Shown here piece by piece: positions 1 through 13,700 of a DNA stretch of 64,000 bases (position 1 is the stretch's first letter; each line of letters begins with the position of its first letter). The stretch covers positions 34,643,121 to 34,707,120 of the forward strand of contig CM041085.1 of assembly GCA_023079485.1 (NCBI GenBank), read 5' to 3'. This DNA comes from Archilochus colubris (Eukaryota; Chordata; Aves; Apodiformes; Trochilidae). The position numbers and the translations under genes were made by a program. The notes below the pieces were generated by a model. It saw only the letters and a list, made by a program, of their open reading frames with translations. It searched no databases and was not told the DNA's origin.

Positions 1-1732
1 TTCAAAAAACAACTAGGCATCACCAACAGAATTTATGCTTCTATTGACAAATTCTAAGTAGTTTTAATATACCTAAGTGAACTCTATGAAATTAATATAG
101 CAGTGGTACATGGTACTAGCATGCTTAACAAATGACAATAGCCAGCAGTTTTTTAATTACATGCATTTGTCTTGGACAATACTACTGCAGACACTTAATT
201 CTCACAAAATGATGCCACATAAAATGGTACCACAGAAACCCTTCTGTAATCTAGGAATTTATTATAACTGTACAATTTGAAACAAATTCATGTGCTAGAA
301 CTCTGGAGAAAGATACTGCTTTCAAAAATCAGTCTGTTTCCACAAGGAATTGCAACACTAAAACCTATTTGCTATTTAGCAGCTACCAGAACTTTATCAG
401 TCATCTGATAAAAACAACATTCACAAGCAGAAAAATGCTGGAACTGGACTTAAGGCTATCCAAAAGTATACTGCTAAGTATTATTATTTTCCTTTTTTTT
501 TTATGAAAAAAAAACAGTACTTAAAAGCCAGTGGATTTTTATCTCATGTGCTGTCATCACTGAACCGTACTTGACAGAAAATAACCACCAGAAATTCAGG
601 TTCTGAGAAATTCCTAAGTCATTAAAAGGATGCTTAATTAAAGGTAATTTTTTTCACCCTCTACACCTTTTAAGAAGTCAGTTCCATCAGGCAGGCATTT
701 CAAAACAATGAGTTATATCTGATTTAAGAGTCTGCATTACTAACTCCTTGAAGTTTTGTAGTTCCACCTGTGTATTTAGCTGTTGGGTACTTGTATCCTT
801 GGTGTAGTTTTATTTTGGGTTTTTAACCTTTGTAAAAGCCATGTACCATCTCTAGGGTTTACTTTCAAGTACTTTCCCCTTTTTTCTTTAGCTGCCAATA
901 AGAACAAAACCTATCAAATAAGCAGCATAAGGCTGGCCTGAAATCAGTATGGCAGTACACACATACAACTTCAGGTACTTGGCACAAACTGCATCACATG
1001 GGATTGAGACAGCACAGATTCTATTAGAAAAGGTACTGTAAATACACTGCATACAACTAAACCATGTAAGCCAACGCAGAACAATGAAGAAATTACATTA
1101 TTAAAAGTTTTTATTTAGGTTTGGTCAGTACAGGTAAGATAATATTGGAGTCACAGAGCAATATGCATAAACAGGATACAACAGTTCTTAAAAACTGAGT
1201 AACTATGCACACAATTCATAAACATTCGGTCACCTAAGGAGAAAATGCACAGATGTATGGTGGGAAAAACTGTAATTAACACTGAAACTACTACAGGACT
1301 CCTTCAGTAAGTCCATCTTTTAGTGATAAAACTACTGTACTGGGCAAACTTGGCAGTCATAAACCCACAACTATTATGACAGATCTTGAAGGTGGTGTAA
1401 CTATAACAGTATGAGTAAGAATGCCCTTACACAGCACAGGTTCTAAATATACACAGATTTGTACAGACATCATTTATGTTATACTTTATGGAAATAATTT
1501 CCATTTCAACTTCACATTAACTCATATAAAAATAACTTGAGCTACACAAACGTCCTTTTAGCAACATTCAACGTAATTAACTGTTAAAATTTCCAAAGTG
1601 GCAGAGGTATTGAAGCAAAAAGAAACCCACAAAAAGGCAAAATTGTGACAAGTATGCACTAATTTAAACGGCTTCTGGACAGTATCCTCTCCCAATTTCA
1701 ATGACACTGTATAAAAATGCTGCAGAAAAATG
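1..1732 (-). other. WTAP: WTAP 3' UTR (extent uncertain)
   Basis: This AT-rich stretch follows the WTAP stop codon on the minus strand and shows no coding potential. Two minus-strand AATAAA signals lie in it, at 1110-1115 and 258-263, so the message could end near 1090 or near 240, or continue past the window edge. The order stop, AT-rich tail, AATAAA is seen; which site is used cannot be told from sequence. Confidence 0.6.
1110..1115 (-). promoter_or_regulatory. Candidate WTAP poly(A) signal
   Basis: This is a minus-strand AATAAA about 620 nt downstream of the WTAP stop. A second one sits at 258-263. Position and hexamer support it; usage is inferred. Confidence 0.4.
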
Positions 1733-4700
1733 TTACAAAACTGAACCCTGCACATTTACACCGGAGTCCAAACCATTCTGGACATGACGAGAACCCACAG
1801 TTCTGTTACCTTTCATGCTTACTGTTTTCTCCTCTTGAGGATCATGATTGGAGTCTGTGTCATTTGAGTGGTGAGTGAGAGAGTTTTCACTGCCAGTGGG
1901 AGAGTCTACACTTTCATACCCAGTACTGAGTTGGTTTATGTAGCTACCACCTCCTCTACCAGTTCTATCTTCAGAGTGGTTGGACAGCTTATTACCATTC
2001 CCTGGAGAAGCCGGGAAGTCATCTTCTATGCCGCTACCCTCCCTATAAAAACCAGGCCCAGACGTCCGCTGGTGGGAGGAGCTCCCATTGCTTGGTCCGT
2101 TTGCCAGGCGGCTGCAGTCTTTACCCACAGCCTCTCCCTGCTCTGTGGGCTCAGAAGATGGAGTCCTGCTGGTACCTGGGTTGGAGGCCTGGGACTGCTG
2201 CTGCTGGTACTGTGCCAACTGCTGGCGAGTCTCCTTCAGCTGCTGCTGGAGAACTAGAATGGTACTCTGCATACCCTCTACCTCCTCATCAAGCTGGATG
2301 ATGAAGTCATTCAACTCTATATAAAGAAAACACATTTGTTGCAGATACTTAATAGCCCATATATAGCTTCAATCTCAGACAAAAAAATTAAAATCCTCTA
2401 GCTCAACATTCTGTGTTGCAGTTTTTCAACAGACTTTTTCAATCATGAGGTAGGCATTGGTTTTGATACTCTGCCTCTGAAGGAAGAAATGCTTAGCTAT
2501 CTACATACTTCTTATACTGATATTCAGAATGAAAGAAATTAATTTCTGGACAAGACAGGAAGCTATTCATAAAACAGCTCAATGCAAACCATTAGTATTT
2601 AGCCATAGGTACTCACGTATCTACTTTTTCTCAACTATAAAACCTTGGCACAAATCATGTAAAAGTGACCATGTACCACATCTTTATGCAATAGATTTGA
2701 ATACTTACAAAAGCCTAGTCAGTAGGAAAAAAAAAAAGTCACATTTCAGAGAAGTTTCAGCTCTTATTTTTTTAATCCTTCAAATACTGCATAGCAGGAC
2801 ACTAAATTAAAAACTTTCTTAGGAACAAAACCTAATTGATTTCACAGGGTATTTTAGTACTTATGCAGCAAGAAAAAAGATGTTACAAATAGGACTACAT
2901 TTTGAAGCAAAATAAATTTGACTTGAAAACAGTAAAAGAAATACTGACTCCCCTGATCTTCAATTCATGCATCATTGGTATGATAGAGCAAATAAAATAT
3001 TAAATGCTTATTACTGTAAAAATAAAGTGTAATTGCTGTTACAAAAAAAGTATTAGGAAAACTCCTGTTGCAGGATTATTATAATCTTTGTTCACTTAAG
3101 AAGCAATAGGGACTAAGAAGACATTTCAACTCTGGAACTTGCTTTACTGCACTGCATTCCAAGAGCAGAAATCAGGATGTCCATGCTTGCTTCAATTACA
3201 AATTTCATAAATTTAGATGAAGTGCATTACCTAAATAGTAGTTAAGAAGCAAAAAAACCATGTTAACAATAGGTAATCATTTACCTTCAAGAATCATTTC
3301 AGACAAAATTAATCATTTACCTTCAGAATTCTTGTTATTTTATACTGCTACTTTCTCAAAAACATGATCATACATTGAAGGGAGAGGGAGAAATCTATCC
3401 TATTCTTTAAAAACACAGGGTACTTGGATAGTCTCAAACAAGTCTATGCCATCACACAGACTTCAGCTGTAAACCCAAAACTTATCCTATTTTACATGGT
3501 ATCTTAATAGAAGACTTACTGCCATCATCCAATTACTCTACTAGAGATACTTTTTTAATGCTCTACCAAAAAAAAACCCCATTGATTCTATGCAGTTCTC
3601 TCAACTGATTTTTTTCAATTTGCATTTTCCCCTCCATTTAAATTATGCAAGAGGTCAGAGTTCATAGCTAATTTCAATTTAGGTTTACACTGTTGTAATA
3701 TATGGACTGTGAACTCAATAATGAAGTATTTTAATTGACCGAAGTTACCTAAGCAAGAAAAAAAGAAAACTCTTTCTCTAAGGCATTGATAAAAAGTTAC
3801 TCATTTTAAAAAAAAAATTCAGAATCAGTCAGTTAACCAAAAGCATTCTGTTCTCAGTGCATGCTTAGCTTCATGTCACATTAATATCCTTTATCTTACC
3901 AATTCACCAGTAATGTGGGCAGTGCAAACATCCCCTACGAAATAGCAAGGCCTACAGTGCAAAGTCTGGCAATTTCAAATTTTATCACTGCTTCAGTACT
4001 GCAGGTGCAAACCCAACCAATCCCCCAAAGATAAGTTCATTGTTTTTGTTTTGTTGTTTTCAACTTAAGACTACCAGTGAAGACTTAAAATTGTCATATT
4101 TTACTCAATATTGTCCTTCTGCATTCTGGCAAAGATGGTTTTACAGTACATGTATCATCAGGAAATTAAACTAGCAGAAGTGCAAGGCAACTTCCATTTT
4201 CTTAAAAAATTCCCTTACCATCCTGACTGCTTTTAAGTTCCTCACTATATTTCTTCTGTAAAGCCAACTCTGCCTCAAGCTGTGCAATACGTCCTTGGGA
4301 CAGCTGCCTTCCAAGCTCTTGATTCTCCTGGATAAGCATTCGACACTTCGCCATTAACTTTTTGCCTGTTTGGCTGCAAAGGAAAGAGCCATCTATCACA
4401 AAGTGAATACAAAACTTTGTTATCTTCCTCAATCACAAATACAGACAAAAAAGGAGATGCAATTTCTGCATGTTACAATGCAAGGAACATTATGCCTCAA
4501 CATAATTGTCATAGCAGAAAGTCTCCCTATAGTTACCACTCGGTGTTCCAATGCCAGTCAATCTTCTGTCGCTGTCCCAAAGTGGAAGGCAAGTTTTATT
4601 ACTGCAAATATGAATAAGCACATTGTTCTTTTTTTATGTACTAACATCTGGATTATCAATATGCACAATCTTGCATGTGCTAACCCTCAACTGAGTTAAA

Positions 4701-7700
4701 TATTTGATTAAAGATGTGTCTTGTAATTCAAAAGATCCAATGATGCAAGTAAACTACACATGTAAACTGAATTATCAACTGTAAACTGACTTATCAACAA
4801 AGTCCATCTTCATTTATTGTGTCAGTAAAATTTACTAATTTGGATGAAGAGAAGAACACTACTTGGGAGAAAATATTAAAACCTATGTTCATTTTTCATA
4901 GTGATATCCATTTTTCTTCAAGAGGCTTAGATAGTCTTTCCATTGCTGTCCATGTACTTGTGTTTAAAAAATAAGATGTCTATTTTTCAACTCAATTTAT
5001 ATATTAGACAGTAACATGCAAAGTCCATTTCATTACTGCCATGGTCAGCTTTACCTAAGCACATCTTGCATGGTAAGGAGAAAGTCAAACACAGCCAAGC
5101 ATTGGCAGGAAATTGAGGAAGAATAATATTATTGATCTGCTTCCTTTAAAATGACAGATTTTCAGATAATGAGTAACATCCAGTTTCTGAAAGAAACAGG
5201 AAATGGGTATGAAACACATATTTGAACTAGCAGTATTTTCTTTACTAAATGGGTAACATCACACATCTTTAATCTTCATGATAAAAATAGCATTGTAAAG
5301 CATTATAGGAAGTAGTATGCAAATTAATATATAGGCAATACATCTGACTCCATAAGAGAAAAATTTAAGTCCTTTAAGACTCTTGGTCTGCCAAAGTCAG
5401 GATACCAACTACATACAGTTCCACTTTTAACAGGCTCAGCTACATAATGAAGCTGCCCTCTTTTCTATACAAGTATAAAATTCTGCCAGGAAAAAAACCA
5501 AACATACAAACAAACCAAACAAAAAAAAAAAAAAAATCAAACAAAAAAACCAAACAAAAAATAATCAAATCCATACTTCAATAGGTTTATTGTTAATTCA
5601 ATGGCAGGACTTGCATTACTTTTCAAGACCAAGAAGGTCATGTAATTTTTCTTTTTTTTTTTTCCTCTTTCCTTTTAACAATTGATAGACTGACAGAAAT
5701 TTTGAGGCTTAAAATGGTGAAACAGAAAATTTCTGCCACAATTCACAGCCATGGTTCTCTCCTGCAACCAAAACACCCAACCAAAGTAACTTTAAAAAAT
5801 AACTTCCTTATCAACTACCTTTTAAGTATTCAAGCTTTGGACCACTTTAAGTTCTGCCAAGTCTGCCCCATTATAACATTTTCCGACTGAATCTCCCAAA
5901 TCTTTCAGATGGGTTGCTCCAGAAGGAATCTGGCTGTGTAAAGTCCTGGAAGCCTGAAACTCTGCCCAAGGCAGCAACCTGTTTTCTTTCTTGATGTGAT
6001 GTCCACTGCCAGGTCCTTGAAGTTTAAATTGTGCTGACCTAATACAGTCCAAGTCGCACACTTAGGATGCAAGTTTCCTTAGAGATGTTCGTTCTGTGTA
6101 AAGCAGGACCACTTTGGAGATTACCAATGTAACATAACCCAAAAGTTATCAGGCAGACATGCAATGAGTTTTAGCCATTTGCAAATTCCTGTTACTGTAT
6201 TCATCATCACTATAAGCTGAGGAAGTTCATAGCACTTAAATCACTTACTGTTTCTCTCTTCACAAAACAATGTCAACTGTAGAATTAGCAAGTACCAGTT
6301 ACCTTGGAATTGGGATCATTTTAGAATCCCATTCATTTCTTCATTTTAACTCCTGCCAAAATGTAAAATTTTTATTACCTGTATAGAAATTTGCATAGTT
6401 ACCTATAATGCCATTTCTTCCCATAAAAATCTTTCCAGATGTTCAGAACTAGTACGGATTCAAGTAACATCCTTTGTGCCATTTACAAAAAAAGACAACA
6501 CATGCAAGAATTTAAAATCCAGTAACTATTAAAATAACTCCTATTAGTGGTAAATCTAAGTTTGGTATTGGTTTCACAAATCCTCTTGATCATGCGTGCA
6601 ACAAAACCTGTAAGAATATAAGTGGTTAAATTTCAGAAGACTAGTAGTGTTTGTTATCCTAGGCTTACTGCAAATGACATTTCTACTAACTTTTAATGCA
6701 AGTGTATACTCTGTTTAATGACAGCTCAAATGGCTTAGTGTAGCCATTCCATTGATTACATGCCCTTTTATTTGTCCCTCCAGATATGAGCAATGACTAT
6801 ACTTTATAATTTTATCTGTGGCTAAGGCCTAGAACTAATACCACTTACAGTTGCAGTTAGCATGTTATCTCCTACAAACACCAGATAGGAATCTGAATAG
6901 GAGCATCATCTCTTTCAAAAAACTAGGTCAGATGCCATGAAATAAGATGGACAATTAAAGCAATTGGGGGGGAGGGGGATGGAAAGAGAATTAAATTCTT
7001 TAAATATGTTACATAGGTCACCATTTCTTTATCTTTCCAGAAATAAAAGTAAATAAAATCTTAACTCAGTTAATGAAGACAGCCGCAATTATTTACCAGG
7101 AAATAAGTTAAATTTTCTGTATTCTAGATACGGCATATATGAATTATGCAAGCTCACACTACTGACTTAAAATATTATGATGTGTATGTTTTAGCTACAG
7201 CAATAACAGTTTTCTTTTGATACTTTTGCATGAAAGTAAGTGGTAAGTTACTAACTGAGGACTTAAAATAACCAACCTGCACCTAGATGCAGTAAGTGTT
7301 TTGCACTCCAAGTTAAAGAATCAATCTGCACAGCATTCCTCTACCCGCACGTTATAGTGATCTTTACAAATGTAACATGTTAACAAATAATGCAAGTTTT
7401 AACTTTGTTTGGATGCTATATCATTAAAATACTAGAAACCGCTATAGCAAGATCATTCCAGATGTATGACTTTTTAAAAGATCAAGTTTTTCTTTTGGTG
7501 TTAAGTAATTATTCATGCAAAAAAATAATCTGCATTAAGTAACACTACTCTTCAATCCTGTATTAATCATATGAAGCACAAGTGGTTAAGATACTTCCGA
7601 GTTAAAAATATGCAATGCCATCTTTATAAAAAGTCATCAAAACAGTTAGAATACACCACCTTCTGTGACAGCTGGATGTCTTGTTTTTCTTTAATTTAAA

Positions 7701-10700
7701 ATTGAATTGTCTAGGATCAGACTGAGTCATAAAAATATTGTCCAACTGTTTTGAAAATCAAATCTCAGATTGCTAGATAGAACTCAAACCGCTAAGAAAA
7801 ACACACAAATGCTATACCAAGTCTGCATTTCAATTTACACACCTCAGACATGCCACTCCCAACTGTCCCAGACCGCTACTCTCACAAGTAACTTGGGACA
7901 ACAGAACAGAGGCATCAATAGAGTAGCAAAGGCTCCTTCACTGATTCCACCAAGGAAAATGGATATGTTTTTCTGGTTTGTTAAAATACTGACTTTGTTT
8001 TCAGAGAACGAGACAATGCAGAAATAACAACCTGTTCAATTCTCGTTCATCCCAGGAGTTTCACAATACAACAGTATAACCAGTAGTGTTCCTTGAACTA
8101 TATATTACAACTATTTCAAGGCACATTTTATATAGAAGTGTAATACAAAAAAACCCAGGTGTACAAAGGAATAAAAGCATCCCACCAACACTGAAGACAG
8201 TTGCCATTGTGTGCCTTCTGTATTGAGCATCTGAGATCAGTTCTTAGTATAGAAGATTGAAACCTTCTCATTTCTGCATAAAAACATGCAGAGAAATACT
8301 TATCACAACCAGTTTTTCTTATACATGCTAGTTGTGATCAAATATATATCACTTCCAACAATTTTAAACTTGCAATTAGATCAAATGTACATTTTTGTAC
8401 AGTCCTAATTTTGAGGCGTCCAGTGTTACCAACCATCCAGAAAACAGTTCATTCTTTAGCAGCATTGACTTAAGGCTCCATCAAGTGCTAGAGAGCCCAA
8501 AGGCTAAACAGTCAAATGTGTACACTATCACTGCTGTGATAGCAAATAGCACTCTCATAGCTATTCAAAACTGGTTACCAAGTAACTCTTTAACACAAAA
8601 TTCACCTCATCGAGTTTTGACCCAGCAGTTCAGTGAACAAGCAGGAAGTCCACAGTCTTATTGGCAAAACTGACTTACAGTGTCTCTAAGTCACTAGGCT
8701 CAAGGTTAAGAGCGCAGCATATTCCACTTCTACATTTTATGGGAATTTTACATGTTCAATTCATGATTTATAATCTCTAGGTTCTCTCTCCTCCAAACTG
8801 TCTGTAGACACAGTGTGCCACAGACTTAAGCCTTCTGTTTCTCCCTCTATTTTCTTCAAATAGAACAATTTTGAAAATGTCTACATGTTCTAGAAAAGAT
8901 TTTTTTTCGAAGATGGCCATTTCTTCAGAATAGTCCGACGCCGTCAGGCCTCTGAAGCAAAGGGGGAGAAAAAAGCTGAAACACAAGGTTCATCTGGTAA
9001 GTTTTACATTAAGCATTACAAGCTGGACAGTATAAGAATGTGGTTTTTGCCTCAAAACGTCTGAGTCTTGGTGTGGAAACGAGTACTTGGCTGTCCCACC
9101 ATAGCATTCTCGTAGTGGGACTGTCAGGGAAGTCTTGACTGGGGAGTATTTGTTTTGTTTACCTATCAGGCGTAAATTTCCAGGCACTCAGTTCATTTTG
9201 GGCTTGTTCCAGTTTGTCTTTAGTCTGTTCCAGTTCACCTTTCATTTTTAGGAAAAACAAGTTGATGGCTGGGTCCACCATTGTTGATCGTAGTTGGGCA
9301 ACACTAGGCTGCTGGACTTGCTTGAGGTACTGAATCTGATTCTGCATAAAATGAGAAAAATAAGACTGTTATTCATACAACATTGAATAAATTTTTGAAG
9401 TCATTTAGATACAAGCAAAAATCATTATTTCAAAGCTAACATCAAGGAACCTTGACTTCTTTCAACATTCTAACTTGAAAAAGGTGGATAAAAATCTTTT
9501 ATGCCCACCTGAACCCTATCAGTGTGCATATTCACCCAATCTCCTGCCTCACCGCCTGCCAAACAAACTTTCAAGGCCAATTTTCACACAAACAGCCTTC
9601 TGCTTCAAATTATTTTCTACATGTCAGTTTCCATTTGTCAAACCAATGGTTGGCACATTAAACTGCTCCCTTCCTTTTGTAGCTGGTTGCACTTTTTCAG
9701 GGTAAAACAAAAGTATATGCAAAGAGTTACATGCTTAAAACAGCTCACTTCCATGTAACCTCAGTGAGAATTATTATGAAACATTAGAGCTTATGTTGAC
9801 AAATAATATTCTGAAGCAACTACTAAAAAGGTTTTTACAAACTTTCAAGGATTTTTTCTGAATTCAGTAGTCACTTGACATAAATTTACACATTTTTTAA
9901 AAACAAAACACAATAAAGAATATTAACATCAGTTAAATGGGTTTCGGTTGAATTTGCATCTCTTGCAGTAACTACAACTCAAAAGATTTGTAATTTATAA
10001 CCCAGAAGACTTCAAACTCAATTTCAGAAGCAGTAACCATGAGGATGTATTTTAAATACAGCATTCATCAAAACTTGATTGTATTTTTAAGCTATTAACT
10101 ATTTTTGAAGTATTAACTTTTTCAAGTTTCTTAAATTTAACCTCATCACAACAACCTTAAAATGCTTTCACTAGTACTTGCTCAGAATCCAGCTAAGCTA
10201 TAAAATCACATCAGCCTGCACAGAGCATTTGAAGTTCAATTTGTTATGGTCCCTTTTTTTACAGATTTCCTCATCAGCAAGAGGTGAACAAAATTACATG
10301 AGATTAAAAAAAAAATATTAATTGAAAGCCGAAGGGGGGAGGAGGGGTCGCCTCCTGCTGTATATGGAGTTCTGCAACCTGATTTGGTAACAAGTTTCTT
10401 TGATGAACAGCACAAGGCATCACCAGCAAAATGGAGAGAACAAGTCTCCCTCCACACTCTGCTTTACCTGGGACAAGCAGCACAATCAAAAGCACAGCTA
10501 AACCATTTTCCTGTAGATACAGTTACCCTTTTATGAGGTCTTTATGATTTCTCTTCATCACTCATGTGTAAGTACAAACATTTTATTTACCTTAAAAACA
10601 CACAGTAGTTACCTCTGTCAATTCTCCATTGAGGAAAACTTATGTTTTAATTTATACATTGTGTAAACAGTAACAATTTTTGGAGTTTATTTCAAAGTTA

Positions 10701-13700
10701 CTGATACTACAAAAATATATCCATTGACTCTACAATAACTTGATATTATCAAAATATTCAGCTTCTTAAAAAAGCGGAAATGACCACCATAGTTTAAGTT
10801 TTTAATAGACAAACTATGTGTTCACAGAAAGATGTACAACAGGAATAAAGCATTGTATTAAAATACCTTTTAAAAATTAAGCATTCAAGAACCCACCTAC
10901 AAACATCACTTAGAATCAGGAAGTCCAAATCAAGATGACCATAATGTTTCTTGGATGACATGTTACCCCCCTGGGTCCTTTGCCTCACTGAATACACAAA
11001 ATATTGCTCAATGAATAAAGATCTTTTTGATTTGGTTTTATTGATATATCTTTTCTATCTACTCAACTTTCTTCCTCTTCCACTACTGGACTATTTCAAC
11101 AACTGTCAATTCTTTGTCAGGTCTAGCACCTATAGAAGGCAAACCAGCTAGTTTAATTGTGCACATAAAGACACTCCAGCTGTGTGTCATATTCCAACAT
11201 ATTCCAGGAATTTTATCATGCTACAGCAAGATGGTTCCTAACCTATTTTTAGGCAGACATAAGGTAAAAGACCCACATAACACCTCACCTGTCATTCCTA
11301 AAAAACAGTGTGGAAATAATTTCCTTAAGCTAAACAATCCTTGATCATTCCCTCCCCAAACTTAACAACCAGTTATTCCTCAGTTTTTCAAACTCAAATT
11401 TTTCTCCATCCCTCCCCAACTTTTTTCCAGTTTTAACTCCAGAGTTCTCACCTGTCAAGCTTTTCATCCACTCAGACCTAGGAAACTGCCCCCAGTATGA
11501 CCCACTCCCGAAGCAATCCCGTAACTCTTAAAGCTTCTGCCTACATCCTTATTCATCTTCCTGCTTAGACAGTCCAGACCTCCCATTCTTGCTCCTTCTA
11601 ATCACCTTCTGCTGTGTCCCTTCTCCCACTGATATAACCAGGTGGCAAGAGGGGGCAGAGAAAAAGAGTTTGCCTGCATTCAGGACAAAGTTCAGGCTAG
11701 AGCTGAATATACAACAATAGTTTTGTCCAATGCCAAATGTGAGGACATATGCCCTCTAACACCTGAAATGTCTAACAGCTGTTCATATTGTCAGACATGA
11801 AAGCACACACTAGCTGGTATTTTTAACAGCTCATCAGATGGACAAATAGGGATTAATTCTCAAAACCATTCTTTATGAAGAGTCATCACCATTACCTCCT
11901 CTACCTGATTTCTAGCTTTTCCTGTTACAAATCCTGTCTTTTTTGGATCTAATTTTTAGACAGACTCTTTGTAACTGCAAACTACGCTAGTTATTTTATG
12001 GACTAAAAGTTAGACATGTCAAATAACATCATATGGGGAGTATTTTTGGTCATTTATAAAATTATTTAGCAACCTACAGTTTAGCTTTGTATCTTATCCA
12101 ACATGAACCAGCAATGTGCACTTGTAGCCCAGACAGCCAACTGGGCTGCATCATAAGAAGGATGGCCAGCAGGTCAAGGGAGGCAATTCTCCCTACCCCA
12201 CTGACATGAGATTCTACATGGAGTACTGTGTCCAGCTCTAGAGAACCCAGCATAAGAACATGAAGCTGTTGAAGCAAGTCCAGAGGAGGGCCATGAAAAT
12301 GATCAGAGGACTGGAGCACTTCTATGAACACAGACTGAGAGTTGAAGCTGTTCAGCCTGGAAAAGAGAAGTTCCAGGGAGACCTTCTAGAGGCCTTCCAG
12401 TACCTCCTGGGGCAGGATGAGAGGCAACAGTTTCAAACTGCAATACAAGAGATTTGGACAGAATTTTATTAATGTAATGGTGGTGAGACACTGGAGCAGG
12501 GTGTCCCAGGCCAGGAAGCTGCAGTTGCCCCCTAGATGCAAGTGTTCAGGATCAGGCTGGACAGGGCTTTGAGCAATGTGGTCTAGTGGGAGGTATCTCT
12601 GCTCCCTGCCCCCCATGCAGGGGGGCTAGAACTAGATGATCTTGAAAGTCCTTTCCAACCCAAACCATTCTATGATTCTACAGCTTACTCTACTATTAAC
12701 TTTACTGGAACAAATATATCTACTAATAAAAAGCCATTAAGTTCTCCAGAGCCTGGTGAAATATGTGCATTTGAACTTGAAAACACAAAGGTGTTGCTGT
12801 CTCCATTACAGCTGCTACACATCAATGATTTATGTTCCCACCCCATGCACAATGGAGATTACAACCTTGATATTATTCATGAGTCAGTATATGAAAAAAT
12901 ATAGGCCCTTTGGATACATGCATGGTTTTGGGTTTTGTTTCCTTTCAGTAGGATGTTCCCCTCCAATTTGTTTTTTTTTAAACACAATGGAATAAAAACT
13001 ATTCAGAATTTCTTCTGAAAAAATGTTCTGGAAAGACTACGCATTACATCTTTAAACACCTGCAACAAAGTGTAGCCAAAAATACTACAGTCTTCAAGAT
13101 CCAGTCTAAATTCATCACCCTAAATACTTGAAAATTGTCTAACTATTCTTGTTTAGAAATAGGGAAGAAAGGTGAACACAGTACACACAAATTTGGTTTT
13201 GGTGAAAAAGTTTGGGGTTTTTTTAGTATTTATTGTTTCAGCTATATGCTCCAAAGCTCAAATGAAAAAAAACTTACTACCACTGTTCCTCATAGCAGAA
13301 ATTACCAGTAAAACTAACAAGACAAAAAGAATCAATATAGTTGCCTCACTACTAGAGAGTTGTGGTATAGTACCACAACAGATCTTCATTAGCATCCTGA
13401 GAGTTATTAGGAAGAATGCTGCCAACAGGTCAAAGAGGTCCTTCTTCCTCTCACTTGCCACCGGTGAGACATCTGGAATACTAGGTCCACTTGTGGGCTC
13501 CCCAGTACATGAGAAACATGGACATATTAGGGTGAACCCAAAAAAGGGCCACAAAGATGATTAAGGTTGCCACATCTGACATATAGGCAGAGGCTGAGAG
13601 CACTAGGGCTGTCCAGCCTGGAAAAAAGACTCAGGGGGATCTTAATATGCATAGATACCTGATGGGGGGAAGTAAAGAAGGCAGAGCCAGGCTCTTCTCA

